Assembly: GCF_004803635.1 (NCBI RefSeq) | Contig: NZ_SSWX01000016.1 | Location: forward strand, 1 to 64,000 | Source of the DNA: Lampropedia aestuarii | GTDB lineage: Bacteria > Pseudomonadota > Gammaproteobacteria > Burkholderiales > Burkholderiaceae_C | DNA length: 64,000 nucleotides | Direction: 5' to 3' | In this document: in pieces, positions 54,158 through 62,854 of the stretch | Numbering within the stretch: position 1 is the stretch's first letter | Layout of the letters: the number at the start of each line of letters is the position of its first letter | The notes under the pieces: generated by a model | The model's input: only the letters and a program-made list of their open reading frames with translations | Told to the model about the DNA's origin: nothing | The model's database searches: none | Translations under genes and position numbers: made by a program

Positions 54158-55240
54158 TTAAATCTTGACGCTGGTCATGTATTGGTTGAATGGGTATTCC
54201 GAGAAGCGGTTCCACAAAATCTGATCGCGCTGGAATGCGCGCATGTCTTGGTGGATCTCCTTGAAGTCAGGTGACTTGGCCTCGTGCTCCGCAAACACTT
54301 CCATCGAGGCTTTGTAGCCTGCGTCCATCAGCTCCTTGGAGAACATTTTCAGCTGGGTTTTATCGGCCACCAGCTTTTTCAGCGCAACCGGGTTGTACGC
54401 CATGTACTTGGAGGTCATGTCAGCCGCTGCGACACGAGTCGCTGCATTCAAGATGGCCTTGTTTTCTGGCGAGAGTTCATTGTATTTTTTCAGATTGATA
54501 AAGAACTCCAGATCGGCGCTGCCTTCCCACCAGCCAGGGTAGTAGTAGTACGGTGCGACTTTGTTAAAGCCCAGTTTTTCATCGTCGTAAGGACCGACAA
54601 ACTCGGCGGCATCCAAGGTGCCTTTCTCCAATGCGGTATAAACATCACCAGCCGGAATGTTTTGCGCCACCACGCCCAGCTTGGCCATGGCTTCGCCGAA
54701 CACGCCGCCACCCAAGCGCATCTTCAATCCTTTGAGATCCTCTGGAGTTTTGATTTCTTTGCGGTACCAGCCACCCATTTGCGTGGTGGTGTTGCCTGCG
54801 CTGGCTGTGCGGAAATTGTATTTTTCAAAGAAGGCATCGAGCAGCTTGCGGCCATTGCCATGGTCTTTCCAGGCATTGAGCTGCAGGGTTGTCAGGCCAA
54901 ATGGGACGGCCGTGCTAAAGGCAAAGATGGGGTCTTTGCCGGTGAAATAGTAGGCAGCAGTTTGGCCAATTTCGATGTTGTCGCCCTGCAGGGCATCGAC
55001 CACACCAAATGCGGGCATCAACTCGCCGGCTGGGTGTACGGAGATTTCAAACTTGCCACCAGACATGGCCTTGACTTCAGAGGAGAGCTTTTCTGCGCTG
55101 CCATAAATCGTCGAGAGCGATTTGGGAAAGCTGGATGCCAAGCGCCAGCGAACTGCTTGTTGGGCATGCACAGCGGGGGCGACACCGGCGGCCAGTACGC
55201 CAGCTAATCCTGCAGTTTTAATAATTGAACGACGATCCAT
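54158..55240 (-). CDS. TRAP transporter substrate-binding protein (DctP family)
   Basis: A 360-residue periplasmic binding protein for TRAP uptake of organic acids. The ATG at 55240 gives a twin-arginine signal, MDRRSIIKTAGLAGVLAAG, cut after VHA. The mature protein has the family start RWRLASSFPKSLSTIYGSAE and EIKTPEDLKGLKMRLGG, whose arginine binds the ligand carboxylate. The DctQ and DctM membrane subunits are not adjacent, so the protein either works with subunits elsewhere or serves another role. The Tat signal suggests export after folding or dimerisation. Confidence 0.9.
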   Translation of the reverse strand: MDRRSIIKTAGLAGVLAAGVAPAVHAQQAVRWRLASSFPKSLSTIYGSAEKLSSEVKAMSGGKFEISVHPAGELMPAFGVVDALQGDNIEIGQTAAYYFTGKDPIFAFSTAVPFGLTTLQLNAWKDHGNGRKLLDAFFEKYNFRTASAGNTTTQMGGWYRKEIKTPEDLKGLKMRLGGGVFGEAMAKLGVVAQNIPAGDVYTALEKGTLDAAEFVGPYDDEKLGFNKVAPYYYYPGWWEGSADLEFFINLKKYNELSPENKAILNAATRVAAADMTSKYMAYNPVALKKLVADKTQLKMFSKELMDAGYKASMEVFAEHEAKSPDFKEIHQDMRAFQRDQILWNRFSEYPFNQYMTSVKI

Positions 55241-55516
55241 TGAGTTCTCCAGTGAAAAAAATAGCCAGTCACGCACTTGATTTGGGCGTGCACCGACAGC
55301 GTGGAAATTGTATGAAAGCGGTTTAAAAACGGATATTGCTGGAAACCCCGCAGTAAAAACCAACCCCTGTTGCCCAACTGCTGTGCCTGACGCGCTGGAT
55401 GGACTTGGTACAGACGCCGAGTATTTCTTGGCAAGGCGCATGCATGCATGCATGCACTGTGGCGTAAGTAGTCAGGAATGCCGGGCTATGCAGCAGACTT
55501 GCCAGATAATTGCGGT

Positions 55517-55972
55517 ATGACTGATGTGCATTTTTATTTCAATGTGCCAGATAAGCTCGCATTGGCGTGCCGGCTGGCGCGTAAAGCGTTTATGCAAGGC
55601 GCACCAATGGTGCTGACTGCCAATGCGGCGCAATTGGGCCAGCTCGACGAGATGCTCTGGCAAATGGCGCCCAGCGACTTCTTGGCGCATGACTATGTGG
55701 CCGAGCAGCAAGCAGCCACGGCACAAGCGCCGATTCAGCTGCGTGAAGCAATTGCTGCCAATAGCCTGATGCACAGTTCTGCGCGATCTGCACGCTTGCT
55801 GCTGACGTTATGGGAGGAAGTTCCCGCAGCCTTTAGCCATTTTGAGAGGGTCTATGAGCTGGTCAGCGCACATGACCAGGCCGATCGCGAACAAGCACGC
55901 AAGCGATGGCGCTTTTACCAGCAGCGTGGCTATGCCATTCACCGACATGATCTCGCACAAAAAGGGGGCTAA
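55517..55972 (+). CDS. holC: DNA polymerase III chi subunit
   Basis: A 151-residue clamp-loader accessory protein that links the replisome to SSB. The family start VHFYFNVPDKLALACRLARKAF, the middle ANAAQLGQLDEMLWQMAPSDFLAH and the C-terminal RWRFYQQRGYAIHRHDL are visible. The ATG at 55517 is preferred because upstream codons are unlike the family. It overlaps the following gene by one base. Confidence 0.9.
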   Translation: MTDVHFYFNVPDKLALACRLARKAFMQGAPMVLTANAAQLGQLDEMLWQMAPSDFLAHDYVAEQQAATAQAPIQLREAIAANSLMHSSARSARLLLTLWEEVPAAFSHFERVYELVSAHDQADREQARKRWRFYQQRGYAIHRHDLAQKGG

Positions 55973-56370
55973 TGACCATGAGCCATGCATCTGATCCAAC
56001 ACGTTTTGTCCCCACGCTGACAGATATTGTCGAGGTTGATGTAGCAATCGATGGCGTGGTGCGGCAGCCGGAGCTGTCTGTTGCGCCTTTGTCCGAGACT
56101 CCAGTGCCTGCGGCAAGCGAGCCAGTTCCTGAGCCAGGCGCATGGTCAGAGGCATTGGCCGAACAAATGGTGCACCGTGTGATTCAGCGCGTAGATGTTT
56201 TGCTGACGCAACGTGTGGGCGAGGTGGTTGCCTCTGTCATTGAGGCGCAGACCCGCTCGCTCTTGCCAAGCATTCGTCAAGAACTGGAGTTTGCCATTCG
56301 CAATAGCGTCAACGAGGCCGTGGCCGATGAGCTATCGCATATCGATCAGGCATTCAAAAGCACCGAATAA
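55972..56370 (+). CDS. Conserved hypothetical protein, DUF2486-like
   Basis: A 132-residue acidic protein with no membrane segment. The first 60 residues are rich in Pro, Val and Glu and probably disordered. The rest is helical (RVIQRVDVLLTQRVGEVVAS, then EFAIRNSVNEAVADELSHI). A gene of this kind commonly follows holC in Burkholderiales. The start overlaps the holC stop by one base (TAATG). Its function is unknown; a link to replication is only a guess from position. Confidence 0.7.
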   Translation: MTMSHASDPTRFVPTLTDIVEVDVAIDGVVRQPELSVAPLSETPVPAASEPVPEPGAWSEALAEQMVHRVIQRVDVLLTQRVGEVVASVIEAQTRSLLPSIRQELEFAIRNSVNEAVADELSHIDQAFKSTE

Positions 56371-56458
56371 AAAAGCAGCGAATCAACGCCTGCTGGGTGA
56401 ATGTAGCCATAACGAGCGCCTGCCAGTCAGACGCTTGCAGGCCAAATCCTGTCGATAA

Positions 56459-57817
56459 TCAACGCGCTCTTTGCCATCTGGCCAGATAAAAACCATCCGT
56501 GTGGTGCAAGTGGGGCATGAGCATAATGGCATTGCTGGCCAGCGCAGGTGTTTGGTCTGCGCTGGTTTGTAGTCCTTGCAGATCGTGTTTTTGTAGCGTT
56601 TCAGACCAGTCCAGTGGTGCAAATTCGCGCGCATGTGAGGTGGTGAACCAGCGATTGACCGCTTCGTTTTCTTGCTCCAGCAGGCTGCAGGTCGCATAGA
56701 CCAGGATGCCGCCTGGTTTGAGCAGGCTGGCTGCACTTTCCAGAATGCGCATTTGCGTTTGTTGCAGCGCTTCAATGCTAGCGGGCTGGTTGCGCCAGGC
56801 CAGCTCTGGGTGGCGACGCAATGTGCCAAGACCCGAGCATGGAGCATCCACCAAAACACGGTCTGCTTTGCCGCGTAAGCGGCTCAAACGTTCGTCGGTT
56901 TCTGACTGCAAAACCAAGGTGTGGACATTGCTCAGGCCACTGCGTTTCAAGCGTGGCTGCAATCCATCAAGGCGGTGCGCGGAGTTGTCCAGTGCATACA
57001 AGCGGCCGGTATTGCGCATCATCGCCCCCATGGCCAGGGTTTTGCCACCTGCGCCGGCGCAAAAATCGACGACGGTTTCCCCACGCTTGGCGCCAGTGAG
57101 CAATGCCAGCAGTTGCGAGCCTTCGTCTTGCACCTCAATGGCGCCACTGTTCATTAAAGGGTTTTGTCGCAGCGAAGGCTTGCCTTGGATGCGGATGCCC
57201 CAGGGGGAGTAGGGTGTCGCCGTGCATTCAATGCCTTGCTCCTGCAGCTCTTTGGCCACAGCATTGCGCTTGTGCGTGAGCAAGTTGGCTCGCAGATCCA
57301 AAGTTGCGCTTTGTTTCAGGGCATGGCTGAGGGCGACAAAAGCCGTCTCGCCATATTGTGCTTGCAGCGCCTGGGCTAACCATTGCGGCAGATTGTGCTG
57401 CAGTGCTGCGGTGTCAGGTTCATTGAAGTGCGCATTGGCTTGCATACTCGCGCTCAACCAAACTTGCTGTTCTGGATCTGGCAGATTGTCGATCGCGGTT
57501 TGCAAGATGGCGGCAATTTGCGCGGCCGTCACGGGCAGGTTGATAGGGCCATGCTTGTCCATCGCCAAAGCCAAAACAGCCAGACGCTCGCATGATTTGG
57601 TTTCTGGCGATTTCGCATCCAGGCCTTCCATGTGGCGCAGCAGCGGCAAAAAACGCAAGGCGGCAAAGCTGGCGTTGGCAATCTGAAAGCGGTCGCGACT
57701 CCCAAGCTTGGGGTTTTCGCGTTGAAATTGCGTCAAAGTGATGTCTGCAGGGCCATCAAAGCGCAACAGGCGTTGCAGCACTTGGGCGGTGGCTTGTACA
57801 AGGTAGCGGGCAAACAT
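56459..57817 (-). CDS. RsmB/NOP-family rRNA (cytosine-C5)-methyltransferase
   Basis: A 452-residue SAM-dependent m5C methyltransferase. The SAM-binding motif is VVDFCAGAGGKTLAMGA. The two catalytic cysteines of the family are in VDAPCSGLGTLRRHPELAW and VYATCSLLEQENEAV. The N-terminal 200 residues are helical and resemble the RNA-binding part of RsmB-like proteins, though not clearly a NusB domain. The precise rRNA target cannot be assigned. It lies 43 bases downstream of purN in the same direction. Confidence 0.87.
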   Translation of the reverse strand: MFARYLVQATAQVLQRLLRFDGPADITLTQFQRENPKLGSRDRFQIANASFAALRFLPLLRHMEGLDAKSPETKSCERLAVLALAMDKHGPINLPVTAAQIAAILQTAIDNLPDPEQQVWLSASMQANAHFNEPDTAALQHNLPQWLAQALQAQYGETAFVALSHALKQSATLDLRANLLTHKRNAVAKELQEQGIECTATPYSPWGIRIQGKPSLRQNPLMNSGAIEVQDEGSQLLALLTGAKRGETVVDFCAGAGGKTLAMGAMMRNTGRLYALDNSAHRLDGLQPRLKRSGLSNVHTLVLQSETDERLSRLRGKADRVLVDAPCSGLGTLRRHPELAWRNQPASIEALQQTQMRILESAASLLKPGGILVYATCSLLEQENEAVNRWFTTSHAREFAPLDWSETLQKHDLQGLQTSADQTPALASNAIMLMPHLHHTDGFYLARWQRAR

Positions 57818-57860
57818 AGTGGGGAGATCCGTCTAAAAAGGGCAATCAGGCGGCCTGTTT

Positions 57861-58460
57861 TCAGGCGTGCGACTGGGCAGCTTGGCGCGCCAAAATGCAT
57901 TCAATAGCGCGCGGGTAGAGCAGGTGTTCCTGGGCCCTGACGCGGGAGGCCAAGCTGTCTGCAGTGTCGCCCGCCAGAACGGGGACGACGGCCTGGTCAA
58001 TGATGGGCCCTGCATCGAGCTCTGGAATGACCCAGTGCACAGTGGCACCTGCGACTTTGCAGCCAGCATCAATCGCACGTTGGTGTGTGTGCAGGCCAGC
58101 AAATGCGGGCAAAAGTGATGGGTGGATATTGACCAGGCGCTGCTCAAATTGGCGCACAAAGCCTTCTGTGAGAACGCGCATAAAGCCTGCCAGGATGACC
58201 AAGCTGGGCTGGTACTGCTCAAGTGCTTGTGCCAACGCGCAATCAAAGTCTTCACGGGATGCGTATTGTTTATGGTCTACCACTTGTGTGGCCAGGCCGT
58301 GCGCTTTGGCCCAGTGCAGACCTGGTGCGTCTGGCCGGTTGCTAATCACTGCGGTGATGCGAGCACCCCATTTGGCTTGCCATTGGCGCTGCTGTTGGGC
58401 TTGAACCAAGGCCGCCATATTGGAGCCGGTTCCGGAGATCAAAACGACGATATTTTTCAT
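57861..58460 (-). CDS. purN: Phosphoribosylglycinamide formyltransferase
   Basis: A 199-residue enzyme that formylates GAR with N10-formyl-tetrahydrofolate, step three of purine synthesis. NIVVLISGTGSNMAALV is the phosphate-binding start. LAGFMRVLTEGFV and NIHPSLLPAFAGLHTHQRAI carry the catalytic Asn-His, and the catalytic Asp follows in the later loop. The ATG at 58460 gives the family start; the longer reading frame does not. It is upstream of the RsmB-like gene. Confidence 0.95.
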   Translation of the reverse strand: MKNIVVLISGTGSNMAALVQAQQQRQWQAKWGARITAVISNRPDAPGLHWAKAHGLATQVVDHKQYASREDFDCALAQALEQYQPSLVILAGFMRVLTEGFVRQFEQRLVNIHPSLLPAFAGLHTHQRAIDAGCKVAGATVHWVIPELDAGPIIDQAVVPVLAGDTADSLASRVRAQEHLLYPRAIECILARQAAQSHA

Positions 58461-58700
58461 GAGGGGCGTATTGTCGCATTGTTCGTAGCCGCCCTCAGCC
58501 GCAGTGCATGCCAGAAGGCCATGCGAGCCCAGCGGTGAGCAGCCTGCTAAAAGTGCACCAGTCACCAGTTAGACAGACTGGCCAGGTGATGGCATGGTAC
58601 ACCTGCAACTGAGACAAGCGTGTCGTGCCCGCTGCCTTTGAGGAGGCTCTTGGCACTATTTTGCGCGTATTCCTAACGCGACACATCATAAAGAGGCCGT

Positions 58701-59882
58701 ATGGATTTGAATTACACACCGCAGGAGCAAGCGTTCCGACAAGAGGTCAGACAGTGGGTGCAAGCGCATCTGCCCAAAGACGTTGCCTATAAAGTCCACA
58801 ACAACCTGCGTCTGAGCCGCGATGATATGCAAGGCTGGGCGAAGATTTTGGGCAAAAAAGGTTGGCTGGCTTATGGTTGGCCCCAAGAGTTTGGTGGCCC
58901 AGGTTGGACTGCGGTCGAGCGCCATTTGTTTGAGGAAGAGTGTGCGTTGGCCGGTGCACCGCGCATTATTCCGTTTGGCCCTGTGATGGTGGCCCCTGTC
59001 ATCATGGCTTACGGCAATGCGGAGCAACAAAAACGCTTTCTGCCTGGCATTGCCAGCGGTGAGGTCTGGTGGAGCCAGGGCTACAGCGAACCAGGCTCAG
59101 GCTCTGACTTGGCATCGCTCAAGACCCGTGCAGAGCGCGTGGGCGACCATTACGTGGTCAACGGCCAAAAGACCTGGACAACGCTGGGTCAGTACGGTGA
59201 CTGGATTTTCTGCCTGGTGCGCACCAGTACCGAGGGCAAGCCCCAGACCGGCATTTCCTTCTTGCTGATTGATATGACCTCGCCCGGTGTTACGGTGCGC
59301 CCGATCAAGTTGCTCGATGGCGAGTGCGAAGTCAATGAGGTGTTTTTTGACAACGTCAAAGTACCTGCGGAAAACCTGATCGGTGAAGAGAACCAAGGCT
59401 GGACCTACGCCAAGCACTTGCTCAGCCATGAGCGTACAAATATCGCCGATGTCAATCGATCCAAGCGCGAGCTGGAGCGTCTCAAACGCATCGCCAAGCA
59501 GCAAGGGCTCTGGGAGGACGTGCGCTTTCGCGATGAAATCGCCAAGTTAGAGGTCGATGTGCTGGCGCTGGAGATGATGGTGCTGCGTGTACTGTCGGCC
59601 GTCAGCTCAGGGCGCAATCCGCTTGATATTGCTGGCCTGCTCAAAATCAAAGGCAGTGAAATTCAGCAGCGTTATTCAGAACTGCTGATGCTTGCGGCTG
59701 GCCCATACAGCTTGCCATTCATTGAGGAGGCGATGAGCGCTGGCTGGCAGGGCGATTTTCCTGGAGGTGATGCGACGATGTCGGTGTTGGCACCGACGTA
59801 CTTCAATTTCCGCAAAACCACCATTTATGGCGGCTCCAACGAAGTGCAGCGCAACATCGTCGCACAAACCGTGCTGGGCTGA
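58701..59882 (+). CDS. Acyl-CoA dehydrogenase, PimC-like large subunit
   Basis: A 393-residue FAD enzyme that introduces a trans-2,3 double bond in acyl-CoA thioesters. Text such as WWSQGYSEPGSGSDLASLKT and YVVNGQKTWTT (FAD/substrate site) and FGGPGWTAVERHLFEEE resembles the large subunit of pimeloyl-CoA dehydrogenase. The C-terminal TTIYGGSNEVQRNIVAQTVLG is the FAD-binding end of the family. The next gene, 45 bases away, encodes a second, dissimilar acyl-CoA dehydrogenase, so the two probably form a heteromeric enzyme. Confidence 0.88.
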   Translation: MDLNYTPQEQAFRQEVRQWVQAHLPKDVAYKVHNNLRLSRDDMQGWAKILGKKGWLAYGWPQEFGGPGWTAVERHLFEEECALAGAPRIIPFGPVMVAPVIMAYGNAEQQKRFLPGIASGEVWWSQGYSEPGSGSDLASLKTRAERVGDHYVVNGQKTWTTLGQYGDWIFCLVRTSTEGKPQTGISFLLIDMTSPGVTVRPIKLLDGECEVNEVFFDNVKVPAENLIGEENQGWTYAKHLLSHERTNIADVNRSKRELERLKRIAKQQGLWEDVRFRDEIAKLEVDVLALEMMVLRVLSAVSSGRNPLDIAGLLKIKGSEIQQRYSELLMLAAGPYSLPFIEEAMSAGWQGDFPGGDATMSVLAPTYFNFRKTTIYGGSNEVQRNIVAQTVLG

Positions 59883-59927
59883 TGGCCCACGCACGCTTAT
59901 CTAGATTCAGAGTGAAGGAGACTTGTC

Positions 59928-61046
59928 ATGGATTTCAATTTCAGCGATGACCAACTGCAATTGCGCGAGGCTGTGCGCAAATGGGTTGAGAAAGCGTATT
60001 CGTTTGAACGCCGCAAAGGCATTGTGGCCAGCGGAGGCTTTGATCGCGCCGTTTGGCAAGAGTTGGCCGAATTGGGGCTGATGGGCCTGACGGTGCCTGA
60101 AGCCCAAGGCGGCATGGGCATGGGTGCGATTGAGGCGATGGTGGTGCTCGAGGAGTTGGGCCAAGGTTTGGTGCTTGAGCCCTATGCACAAGCGCTGCTG
60201 GCCGGTGATGTGCTGGCGCAGCATGCCGATGCTGCATTGCAGCAGGCCTGGCTGGCACCATTAACCAGCGGCGAGGCACTGATCGTGCTGGCGAGCCAAG
60301 AGCGTGGTGCGCGCTACCAGCTCGAACCTGTGGGCACGCAGGCAGAGCAAAGCGCAGGCACCTACCACATCAGCGGCCAAAAAAGTCTCGTGCCAGCAGG
60401 TGATCTGGCCGATGCCTGGATCGTGCCGGCACTGCTGCAAGGTGAAACAGCATTGTTTTTGGTCGAAAAGGGTGCATCAGGCGTGCAGGCAGATGGGTAT
60501 TTGACGCAAGATGGCAGCCGCGCTGCGGAGATGCGTTTTGCCAAAACGCCTGCCAAGCTCATCACGACCAATGGCAGTGCGGCCTTGCAGCAAGCAGCCT
60601 ATATTGGCATTGCCAGTGTGTGCGCATCAGGCGTGGGCGTGATGGATAAAACCCTGCTGCTGACTGCCGACTATCTGAACCAGCGCAAGCAGTTTGGCGT
60701 GGTCATTGCAAACTTTCAGGCCCTGCGTCACCGCATGGCCGATATGAAAATGCAATTGGAGCTGGGCCGCTCGATGTCGTATTACGCCTGGCTAAAACTC
60801 GATGAGCCAGAGGCCGTGGAGCGCAAGCTGGCGCTGTCGCGGGCCAAATACCAGTTGGGTCAAAGCATGCGCTTTGTGGGCCAGCAAGCGGTGCAATTGC
60901 ACGGCGGTATTGGTGTGACCGATGAATACATTGGCAGCCATTACTTCAAAACGCTGACGCAATTGGAGATCAGCTGGGGCGACAGCCTGCACCATCTGGG
61001 CATCATCAGCGACAACATGCAAGAGACCGCAGGCGTTGCGGCTTAA
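59928..61046 (+). CDS. Acyl-CoA dehydrogenase, PimD-like small subunit
   Basis: A 372-residue acyl-CoA dehydrogenase paired with the preceding gene. The N-terminal helical domain begins MDFNFSDDQLQLREAVRKW. QLHGGIGVTDEYIGSHYFK near the end matches the C-terminal FAD-interaction region. It resembles the pimeloyl-CoA dehydrogenase small subunit. Other members of that pathway (ligase, hydratase, thiolase) are not in the window. The stop codon TAA at 61044-61046 is the first three bases of repeat copy 3. Confidence 0.87.
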   Translation: MDFNFSDDQLQLREAVRKWVEKAYSFERRKGIVASGGFDRAVWQELAELGLMGLTVPEAQGGMGMGAIEAMVVLEELGQGLVLEPYAQALLAGDVLAQHADAALQQAWLAPLTSGEALIVLASQERGARYQLEPVGTQAEQSAGTYHISGQKSLVPAGDLADAWIVPALLQGETALFLVEKGASGVQADGYLTQDGSRAAEMRFAKTPAKLITTNGSAALQQAAYIGIASVCASGVGVMDKTLLLTADYLNQRKQFGVVIANFQALRHRMADMKMQLELGRSMSYYAWLKLDEPEAVERKLALSRAKYQLGQSMRFVGQQAVQLHGGIGVTDEYIGSHYFKTLTQLEISWGDSLHHLGIISDNMQETAGVAA

Positions 61047-61312
61047 GAGCCTGTTCAAAGTCTCCACGCAGACCGCGTTGGAGCCCAAAAGGATACGATG
61101 CGCGGCAAAAACCGCAGTCGGGCCATCTGCCCGGCGAGGATTTTTAACAAAGCAGCGTGCCTTTTGGGCTCCAACCCGAAGGGCAAGGCACAAAAAAACG
61201 CATTGCGGCGTTGCCCGTTTTGCTCATACAGACGTATGAGCGGCAACAGGCGCCTTGCACTGCCTCTTTTTTGTGCCTTGCGCGACTGCGTCGAGACTTG
61301 GAACAGGCTCTA
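61044..61312 (+). repeat. Structured intergenic repeat, copy 3 (about 269 bp)
   Basis: Nearly identical to copy 1. The left arm starts at TAAGAGCCTGTTCAAAGTCT and supplies the stop codon of the acyl-CoA dehydrogenase gene. The first inner arm pair (GTTGGAGCCCAAAAGG with its exact complement) is perfect over 16 bases, better than in copy 1. The small CTCATAC/GTATGAG hairpin is extended by GTTGCC/GGCAAC. It lies between the acyl-CoA dehydrogenase and TPR-methyltransferase genes. Confidence 0.88.
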
Positions 61313-61459
61313 AGGTGAAAACTGCAGTGCTTGCTTGCAAAAGTGGGTGCCGCAGCTTGAATTTGCAGGCCCTGGTACACGGGTATGTGCGCCGGGGCCA
61401 TAATCGCCAGTGGCATCCTTCATAATGCGGTCTTTCTGCGAACAGACAGACACCGATTC

Positions 61460-62785
61460 ATGACACAAACAGCCACCCTTACTGCCCAAATCAAAGCCAA
61501 CGATCCGATCATCAACCGTGCCTACCAGCTGCTCGCACAAAACCAGTTGGAAGCGGTGGCCAAGCTGCTCAACGAAGCCCAGCGCAACACCACGCAGGAT
61601 CCACGCATTTTCATGCTGGGCGCCAAACTCGCTGAACAGCAAGGTTACCCAGACAAAGCCGTCGAGGCTGCTGAGCACGCCGTGGCCTTGGCGCCGCAGT
61701 GGTGGCCTGCACAGCTGGAGTTGGGCTTGCTGCTGGCACGCCTGGACCGTTATGCCAAAGCATTGGCCCAAGCAGAAAAGATCTTTGCGCTCGAGTCCAA
61801 AGAGCGCATGGCATTGGCTGGTGTGGTGGACATTGCCAGCCGCTGTGGTGACCTGAATAAAGCCATCATTTACACCAAACGGGCTCTGGAGCATTACCCG
61901 AATGATCCGATACTGCTCATGAGCCTGGCCAACAGCTATTTCTACAATCGCCAATACGATGAAGCCCACGCAACTTGGACTGAGGTGATTGCGCTGGACC
62001 CCAAACAGGCCCAAGCCTATTTCGGTCGCCTGAACGTCTGGGTGCAGCGTGGCGAGCCAGCCAAGGCCCAAGAAGACATCGAGCGCTTGCTGGACTTGGC
62101 CCCGCAAGATCCGGTCTACCAGTACTATGCACAAGTGGTGGCTGGCCAGACGCCTGCAACGCAGCCTGTTGAGCTGCAGAGACAGTTGTTTGATGGCATG
62201 GCGGGGCGTTATGACTTGCACATGGTGCGTGTATTGCGCTATGAGTTGCCCAAGCAAATTGCCGAGAAAATTGTTGATATTTTCCCGGACCGTAAATTCA
62301 ATTTGTTGGATTTGGGCTGTGGCAGTGGCCTGTTGGGCGTTTACCTGGGCAAAGTCAATGGCTGGGTCATTGGGGTTGATGCCTCGTCCAAAATGGTCGA
62401 GCAGGCTGCACGCCATGGTATCTACCACAAGTTCCATACCGTCAATATTTTGGACGCAGTGCGTGATACGCCAGCCAATCTGTACGAAGTGATTACGGCC
62501 TTGGATGTATTCCCCTATGTGGGTGACTTGGCGCCGGTGCTGGGCAATGTGCATCGCATTTTGCAGCAAGACGGTTTCTTTTTCTTCTCGACTGAAGTGG
62601 CTGATAACGACGGCCCGGGCTTTGTGTTGCAAGCCAACGGCCGTTATGCCCACAGCCGCAGCTACTTGGAGTCCTTGCTTCAACAAGCGGGCTACGCGCT
62701 GGCTACGATTGAAGAAAAAACCATTCGTTTTGAAGCAGGTGAGCCAGTCAAAGGCTTTGTTGTGACTGCCCAAAAAGGCCATTAA
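61460..62785 (+). CDS. TPR-repeat protein fused to a class I methyltransferase
   Basis: A 441-residue protein. Roughly residues 10-225 form several tetratricopeptide repeats (AEQQGYPDKAVEAAEHAVALAP and SLANSYFYNRQYDEAHATW are clear units). Residues about 245-420 form a SAM-dependent methyltransferase with motif I NLLDLGCGSGLLGVYL. The ATG at 61460 is chosen over an upstream frame that reads into the region after the repeat. The substrate is unknown; TPR-methyltransferase fusions may modify proteins held by the TPR. It precedes ribF by 69 bases, possibly in the same transcript. Confidence 0.85.
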   Translation: MTQTATLTAQIKANDPIINRAYQLLAQNQLEAVAKLLNEAQRNTTQDPRIFMLGAKLAEQQGYPDKAVEAAEHAVALAPQWWPAQLELGLLLARLDRYAKALAQAEKIFALESKERMALAGVVDIASRCGDLNKAIIYTKRALEHYPNDPILLMSLANSYFYNRQYDEAHATWTEVIALDPKQAQAYFGRLNVWVQRGEPAKAQEDIERLLDLAPQDPVYQYYAQVVAGQTPATQPVELQRQLFDGMAGRYDLHMVRVLRYELPKQIAEKIVDIFPDRKFNLLDLGCGSGLLGVYLGKVNGWVIGVDASSKMVEQAARHGIYHKFHTVNILDAVRDTPANLYEVITALDVFPYVGDLAPVLGNVHRILQQDGFFFFSTEVADNDGPGFVLQANGRYAHSRSYLESLLQQAGYALATIEEKTIRFEAGEPVKGFVVTAQKGH

Positions 62786-62854
62786 GGCGCTTGCGCACTT
62801 GCGGCTCCAAGAGCCGTGAGGGCGTTAATCGCTCAGCAAAAAAGCCCCCTTACC

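Noticed and set aside
4822-61312. The three repeats considered as a CRISPR or tandem array
   Set aside because: They are 20-35 kb apart, about 270 bp long, with no spacers or cas genes.
61310-62782. A 490-codon open frame antisense to the TPR-methyltransferase
   Set aside because: The sense strand has clear TPR and SAM-binding motifs; the antisense frame has none.
62786-62854. An FMN riboswitch before ribF
   Set aside because: Only 69 bases separate ribF from the previous gene and none of the conserved riboswitch sequence is present.
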